Shown: piece after piece, positions 60,991 to 64,000 of the stretch | How positions within the stretch are numbered: the first letter of the stretch is position 1 | Layout of the letters: each line of letters starts with the position of its first letter | NCBI GenBank assembly: GCA_937138415.1 | Contig: CAKZPA010000001.1 | Span: forward strand, 62,001 to 126,000 | Direction of reading: 5' to 3' | Length of the DNA: 64,000 bases | Origin: an uncultured Nitrospiraceae bacterium | Lineage (GTDB): Bacteria > Nitrospirota > Thermodesulfovibrionia > Thermodesulfovibrionales > SM23-35 | Program-made: the position numbers and the translations under genes | The notes under the pieces: model-generated | Told to the model about the DNA's origin: nothing | Seen by the model: only the letters and a program-made list of their open reading frames with translations | Database searches by the model: none

Positions 60991-61458
60991 GTGAATAGTA
61001 CGTCTCCCGAGCATAAACTGAAAGAATTCGGTATTGAACTGCCTGAAGCGCCCCCGCCATTAGGATCGTACGTTCCCGTTGTCAAGACCGGGAATCTCTT
61101 GTTCGTGAGCGGGATGCTGCCCCTTGTGGAAGGCAGACTTCTCAGGACCGGGAGAGTCGGTGAACATCTGACCGTTGACGAGGCGAGGGAAGACGCGAGA
61201 AGGGCCGTCATCAACGCCCTCTCGGTCGTGCGATCTCATGCCGGCTCTCTCAATGCGGTCGCACGGTGCGTCAAAATCACCGGCTACGTGGCGTCTTCGC
61301 CCGATTTCACGGACCAGCCGAAAGTCCTCAACGCCGCATCCGATTTGCTCCACGAAATCTTCGGCGAAGCGGGAAAACACGCACGAGCCGCGATCGGCGT
61401 CAGCGCCCTGCCCCTCGATGCGCCGGTCGAGATAGAGTTCATCTTCGAGGTGGGTTAA
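60991..61458 (+). CDS. RidA/YjgF-family deaminase-like protein (GTG start)
   Basis: A 155-residue protein of the longer RidA subgroup. VPVVKTGNLLFVSGMLPL, DEAREDARRAVINALSVVRSHAGSLNAVARCVKITGYVASSPDF and ARAAIGVSALPLDAPVEIEF match the family. The canonical RidA catalytic Arg is near the C-terminal ARAAIGV. RidA hydrolyses reactive enamines from PLP enzymes. GTG at 60991 is chosen because GGGGAGG ends 6 bases before it; ATG 60976 is possible. Confidence 0.88.
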   Translation: MNSTSPEHKLKEFGIELPEAPPPLGSYVPVVKTGNLLFVSGMLPLVEGRLLRTGRVGEHLTVDEAREDARRAVINALSVVRSHAGSLNAVARCVKITGYVASSPDFTDQPKVLNAASDLLHEIFGEAGKHARAAIGVSALPLDAPVEIEFIFEVG

Positions 61459-61464
61459 AAGACG

Positions 61465-61519
61465 GGTTACGCTTCTCTCGTGACCCTCCTTCCGCGTAAC
61501 CGGCCTTCCCCTTTTTTAA
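61465..61519 (+). terminator. Possible terminator after the RidA gene
   Basis: GGTTACGC (61465-61472) pairs with GCGTAACC (61494-61501) across a 21-base loop, followed by a T6 tract at 61512-61517. The long loop and the gap before the T tract make it a weak candidate. Confidence 0.4.
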
Positions 61520-61534
61520 CTTCCCCTTTTTTAA
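61505..61534. repeat. Tandem duplication of a 15-base unit
   Basis: CTTCCCCTTTTTTAA occurs twice in exact tandem (61505-61519 and 61520-61534). The rest of the gap to the cytochrome gene end at 61659 is AT-rich and holds nothing recognisable. Confidence 0.85.
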
Positions 61535-61658
61535 TGGTTGAATTTCATCCGAGCTCACTGCAGAGCTTCGATTTCCATAAGATTGTGCCGATCTCCTCCC
61601 GCGCCCGATCTTCTTGGCATCGCATATCTTATAGAAAATAAAAACAGTGCCCCTTCAT

Positions 61659-62729
61659 TCAGTGCGGATAGACTGCGGGGTCATGGTCTTTGCCGTGGCA
61701 CGTGAGGGCGCATTGGCCACTCATGGGTCCGAGATCGGTGTAACCGAAGCCGCCACTGCCCGACGGGGTGACGAAGGCGCGATCGAAGTCGATAAGGTGG
61801 GCATTCTGCGTGCTCCCGTGAGGATTATGGCATGCCCTGCATGAGAAGCCCTTCAGCGAAACGTGTAACGCGTGATACGGGAAACTGTCGTTACGGAGAA
61901 TACTTTGTCGATTGTGGCATTCGTAGCAAAGCTCGTACTGAAAAGGCCCCTCAACGCCATTGATTGTCGTGTAATTCCTCGACAACAGGTACCGATAAGA
62001 TGAACCATGGGGGCCCCTCGGTCCGGCACGGTCGTCGTTTCCGTGGCAATTCGTGCACCTGATGAGGCTGGAGGGGCTCAGAGGGGGGATGAGGCTCGGC
62101 ACGTTCGGATTTCTCCCGGGGGCGGTTATCGGATGGAACGAGGGATTGGACGCGTTGAATACTTCCGCTTTATTCGTCTGATCCGCGGGCAGGTTCGCGC
62201 TGTATGAATGGCAATTGAAACAGAGTTCGTATTCGGCCGTGATCCGCACGCGCGCTCCCTCTTTACTCGTCCCCACAAGACCCGACATCGTGTTCTCCTT
62301 TGTCACGAGATGATGGTGATGGCAGTCGCCGCAGGCGGCATGCCGCGGCTTGGAAGCATCGATTTCAGGCAGCATCTCGCCGTAGCGATGGAGCACGGAC
62401 CTCTCGATCGGGTGGCGATACGGTTTCTCGAATTCCCTCTGGATATTCACGAGAACTGCTTCTCCCGACAGATCTCCCTCGCTCTTCGTCTTGTCGACGT
62501 AAACGCTGTGACCGTGACACCGGAAACAGAACAATTCTTTCCTCTCCGAAAGCATGGGAGTATTGTAGACGCCGTGACCCTTGTGGCAGCTCCCGCATCC
62601 CTTCAGAAGTTTCGTCGTATCGCCATGCGGCCTCTCTTCTCCGTTTGATGCGAACAGAATGGAAGATGTGAGAATGACGATACCGATGATAATAACTGTT
62701 AACGACCACGTTAAATAATGGGATTGCCA
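61659..62729 (-). CDS. Exported multiheme c-type cytochrome (seven CxxCH and one CxxxCH) with no standard start codon
   Basis: Heme motifs in order are CGSCH, CFRCH, CGDCH, CFNCH, CTNCH, CYECH, CRACH and a final CALTCH (CxxxCH). DUF-like loops between them match the doubled-CxxCH / cytochrome c3-like class of periplasmic or outer-surface electron carriers. Upstream of the first heme the frame encodes a signal-peptide-like run (VIIIIGIVILTSSILFASNGEE, about 62699-62634). The frame stays open to TAA at 62730-62732 but contains no ATG, GTG or TTG. Starting at the first ATG (62555) would remove the signal peptide and the first heme. The start has therefore been lost, uses a rare codon, or is separated by a frameshift from an ATG at 62730. 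Dispersed repeats begin just upstream. Confidence 0.7.
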   Translation of the reverse strand, partial: WQSHYLTWSLTVIIIGIVILTSSILFASNGEERPHGDTTKLLKGCGSCHKGHGVYNTPMLSERKELFCFRCHGHSVYVDKTKSEGDLSGEAVLVNIQREFEKPYRHPIERSVLHRYGEMLPEIDASKPRHAACGDCHHHHLVTKENTMSGLVGTSKEGARVRITAEYELCFNCHSYSANLPADQTNKAEVFNASNPSFHPITAPGRNPNVPSLIPPLSPSSLIRCTNCHGNDDRAGPRGPHGSSYRYLLSRNYTTINGVEGPFQYELCYECHNRQSILRNDSFPYHALHVSLKGFSCRACHNPHGSTQNAHLIDFDRAFVTPSGSGGFGYTDLGPMSGQCALTCHGKDHDPAVYPH

Positions 62730-62780
62730 TTACCGGAAGCGCAGCGGCGAGGAAATCTCAGCCTGCCGGAATCGGATGAG

Positions 62781-62815
62781 ATTGCCACGTCCCGAATTCT
62801 TTCGGGACTCGCAAT
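62781..62815. repeat. Dispersed palindromic repeat
   Basis: GTCCCGAA/TTCGGGAC (62789-62808) forms a perfect 8-bp stem with 4-base loop, nested inside ATTGC/GCAAT (62781-62785, 62811-62815). The flanking wording (GAGATTGCCACG...CTCGCAATGACA) is that of a repeat seen across many environmental bacterial genomes. It lies in the 261-base gap between the two cytochrome genes. Confidence 0.65.
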
Positions 62816-62927
62816 GACAGGAGGCGAGATTGAGCCGCACCTTTCAGGGCCTCGGGGTGACACCGGAGATTGGCACGTCGTGAAAGCCGCGCCTACCCCT
62901 TCTCTCCCTTGATCCCTTTTCCCTGCC

Positions 62928-62948
62928 ACCCTGAGCCTGTCGAAGGGT
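62928..62948. repeat. Second dispersed repeat between the cytochrome genes
   Basis: ACCCTGAGCCTGTCGAAGGGT has inverted ends (ACCCT/AGGGT) and belongs to the widely dispersed 'CCTTCGACAGGCTCAGGGT' intergenic repeat type. It lies 112 bases from the first repeat and 43 bases before the end of the tetraheme gene. Confidence 0.65.
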
Positions 62949-62990
62949 CTCGCTGTCTTCACGTAGCTCTTGAACCCTTACTCTTCATAT

Positions 62991-63728
62991 TTACCATTCC
63001 GCATCCGCAGGGGGAATCGGCTCATGGCAAACCAGGCACACTTCGTCGTGCGTCGTCTTCTTCCAGAATGGCGGCCAGCCGCCGGCAGCCTTGTTCTCGT
63101 GCGGATTGTGACAGGAGGTGCATTGCACTCCTCTCCCATTCTGCGCGGGGTACAGCTTGATATCGGGATCGACGATGGGCCACCTCAACTTGCTGAGAGG
63201 CGGTTCCGAAGAGTTTCTCCTCAGAACCAATGACTCGTCAAACACGATAGATATCGGGTGTCCTCCGGAAAGATCGGTGCCGAGGTATCCCGCCCCGCCG
63301 ACGAGCTTTCTGGAAGCATCGATCACGCCCGGAACCGTAACCATCTCGATTTCGGACCACTCGCTTACGACGGACCCGATAGCGACCGTGCCATCGTGGC
63401 AGCTCAAGCAGAGCTTCGAATGACCGTCGATAGGGGGCGCCTCGGCTTCCGACGCGTACGACCGCAATGTGGAACTCGCGTAATTCACGTAATTCACGAC
63501 CGCGCTGAGTTCGTGGTTCCATAGTGGTTGCGCCGGCGACGCATTGTGAGGGGTGTGGCAGAAGATGCAGATCTGCGTCTCGCTCACCGCCCTCACTTCC
63601 CCGGGACCGGTAACGGAGAGGTTATGCTTCGTTTCCTTGATTCCCGCGACGGATGTCAGGGGAAGAAGCATCTGCGCGCATAACACCAGTCGCACGACAA
63701 TGCGCGCAAGTGCCGGCCTCTGTCTCAC
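62991..63728 (-). CDS. Exported tetraheme c-type cytochrome
   Basis: A 245-residue protein with a signal peptide (RIVVRLVLCAQMLLPLTSVAG) and four CxxCH hemes: CIFCHTPHNA, CLSCHDGTVAIG, CTSCHNPHEN and CLVCHEPI. The pattern (heme, HSKLCLSCHDG, SGGHPISI, CTSCHNPH) is typical of the doubled-CxxCH proteins found with NHL-repeat proteins in metal- or sulfur-respiring anaerobes. GTG at 63728 with a G-rich ribosome site is preferred to TTG at 63740. It probably follows the NHL gene in one operon, 93 bases after that gene's stop. Confidence 0.87.
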   Translation of the reverse strand: MRQRPALARIVVRLVLCAQMLLPLTSVAGIKETKHNLSVTGPGEVRAVSETQICIFCHTPHNASPAQPLWNHELSAVVNYVNYASSTLRSYASEAEAPPIDGHSKLCLSCHDGTVAIGSVVSEWSEIEMVTVPGVIDASRKLVGGAGYLGTDLSGGHPISIVFDESLVLRRNSSEPPLSKLRWPIVDPDIKLYPAQNGRGVQCTSCHNPHENKAAGGWPPFWKKTTHDEVCLVCHEPIPPADAEW

Positions 63729-63821
63729 GCTTCCCCCCAAAAAATCTTCTTCGGTCGGCTGATCGATGCTCTCATCTTCACTCGGCTCCTCGAACCCTCG
63801 ATCCCTGCCTCTTCTTGTTCT

Positions 63822-64000
63822 TCACTTGACCCCTTGGACCCCTGGACACTCGACCTCTCCCTTTAAATAACGAAATATCTGAACCCTCATATTATATGAA
63901 TCCGCCACGTATATTCTATCATCCGCGTCTATGAATACCCCTGCCGGAAGGATCATCTCGCCGTCTCCCTTCCCCGTGCTCCCGAACGCGAGCAGAAGTC
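63822..64000 (-). CDS. NHL-repeat protein, C-terminal end (5' part outside window)
   Basis: Minus-strand frame open from the window edge to TGA at 63824-63822. The last 50-60 residues read as one NHL beta-propeller blade: AFGSTGKGDGEMILPAGVF then IDADDRIYVADSYNMRVQIF. The final dozen residues (KGEVECPGVQGVK) come from short degenerate repeats of CTTGGACC/CTGGACA type and are not part of the fold. NHL proteins are commonly encoded with multiheme cytochromes in extracellular electron-transfer clusters. The remaining bases 63729-63821 hold no gene. Confidence 0.8.
   Translation of the reverse strand, partial: LLLAFGSTGKGDGEMILPAGVFIDADDRIYVADSYNMRVQIFRYLKGEVECPGVQGVK

Noticed and set aside
61505-61534. 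CRISPR-like repeat array
   Set aside because: The two 15-base units are directly adjacent with no spacer, and no other repeat array or cas gene is present in the window.

Overview
The window looks like chromosomal DNA of a Gram-negative, probably anaerobic or microaerophilic bacterium of moderately high GC content. LptD shows an outer membrane. A formate dehydrogenase subunit, formate-tetrahydrofolate ligase, an oxygen-independent B12-type ribonucleotide reductase, NifU/NifS-type Fe-S assembly and multiheme c-type cytochromes all suit an anaerobe with C1 and respiratory electron metabolism. The gene mix (AmmeMemoRadiSam genes, CooT, DUF3842, a split carboxylase, NHL repeat and cytochrome genes) recalls Nitrospirota (Thermodesulfovibrionia-like) or deltaproteobacterial lineages. 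That placement is inference; no rRNA gene is present to test it. I see no phage, transposase, integrase or CRISPR array.

Layout. 1-6222: end of a molybdopterin formate dehydrogenase gene, a cyclic-nucleotide-binding protein, fhs, a histone-deacetylase-fold enzyme, and an NfeD/stomatin membrane pair. 6472-14154: the most unusual block, a run of PilZ-methyltransferase, ketosynthase-like chain-length factor, FabZ dehydratase, ketosynthase, acyl carrier protein, phytoene-desaturase-like flavoprotein and a membrane PAS histidine kinase. 14171-21147: PLD enzyme, pepA, secreted phospholipase C, nifS/nifU and small proteins. 21282-27567: tRNA-Leu(UAA), a diguanylate cyclase, a 1082-residue DUF4388/J/PilZ/PilZ/RodZ-like fusion, and a CIRCE-controlled operon of three Hsp20 proteins. 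27644-32372: a membrane spermidine-synthase-fold protein and an AmmeMemoRadiSam locus that includes a 43-residue twin-arginine peptide. 32542-38000: nrdJ behind an NrdR-like palindrome, then a leftward group of cysteine-cluster and small metal-related proteins. 38155-49536: long rightward runs, trpBA-accD-folC-lptD and then split transketolase, ftsEX and an EnvC-like activator, followed by a C-terminal processing protease. 50988-61458: nitroreductase, a GAF kinase, a frame-broken P-type ATPase, a two-subunit biotin-dependent 2-oxoacid carboxylase, a LeuC-type dehydratase and a RidA protein. 61659-64000: two c-type multiheme cytochromes and the end of an NHL-repeat protein, separated by dispersed repeats.

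How genes work together. The 6472-14154 block reads as a small dedicated fatty-acid/polyketide pathway. It has a catalytic ketosynthase paired with an inactive ketosynthase-like partner, its own dehydratase and carrier protein, a desaturase-type flavoenzyme and a methyltransferase. No ketoreductase or malonyl transferase is encoded here, so those would come from housekeeping fatty acid synthesis. A membrane-embedded sensor kinase lies 20 bases downstream. This is the best candidate for an undescribed system in the window.

Two regulatory features recur. c-di-GMP-type domains (three PilZ domains and one GGDEF) appear in three proteins. Several genes have a sigma70-like -10 box only 5-8 bases before the start codon and no Shine-Dalgarno sequence, which predicts leaderless or nearly leaderless mRNAs.
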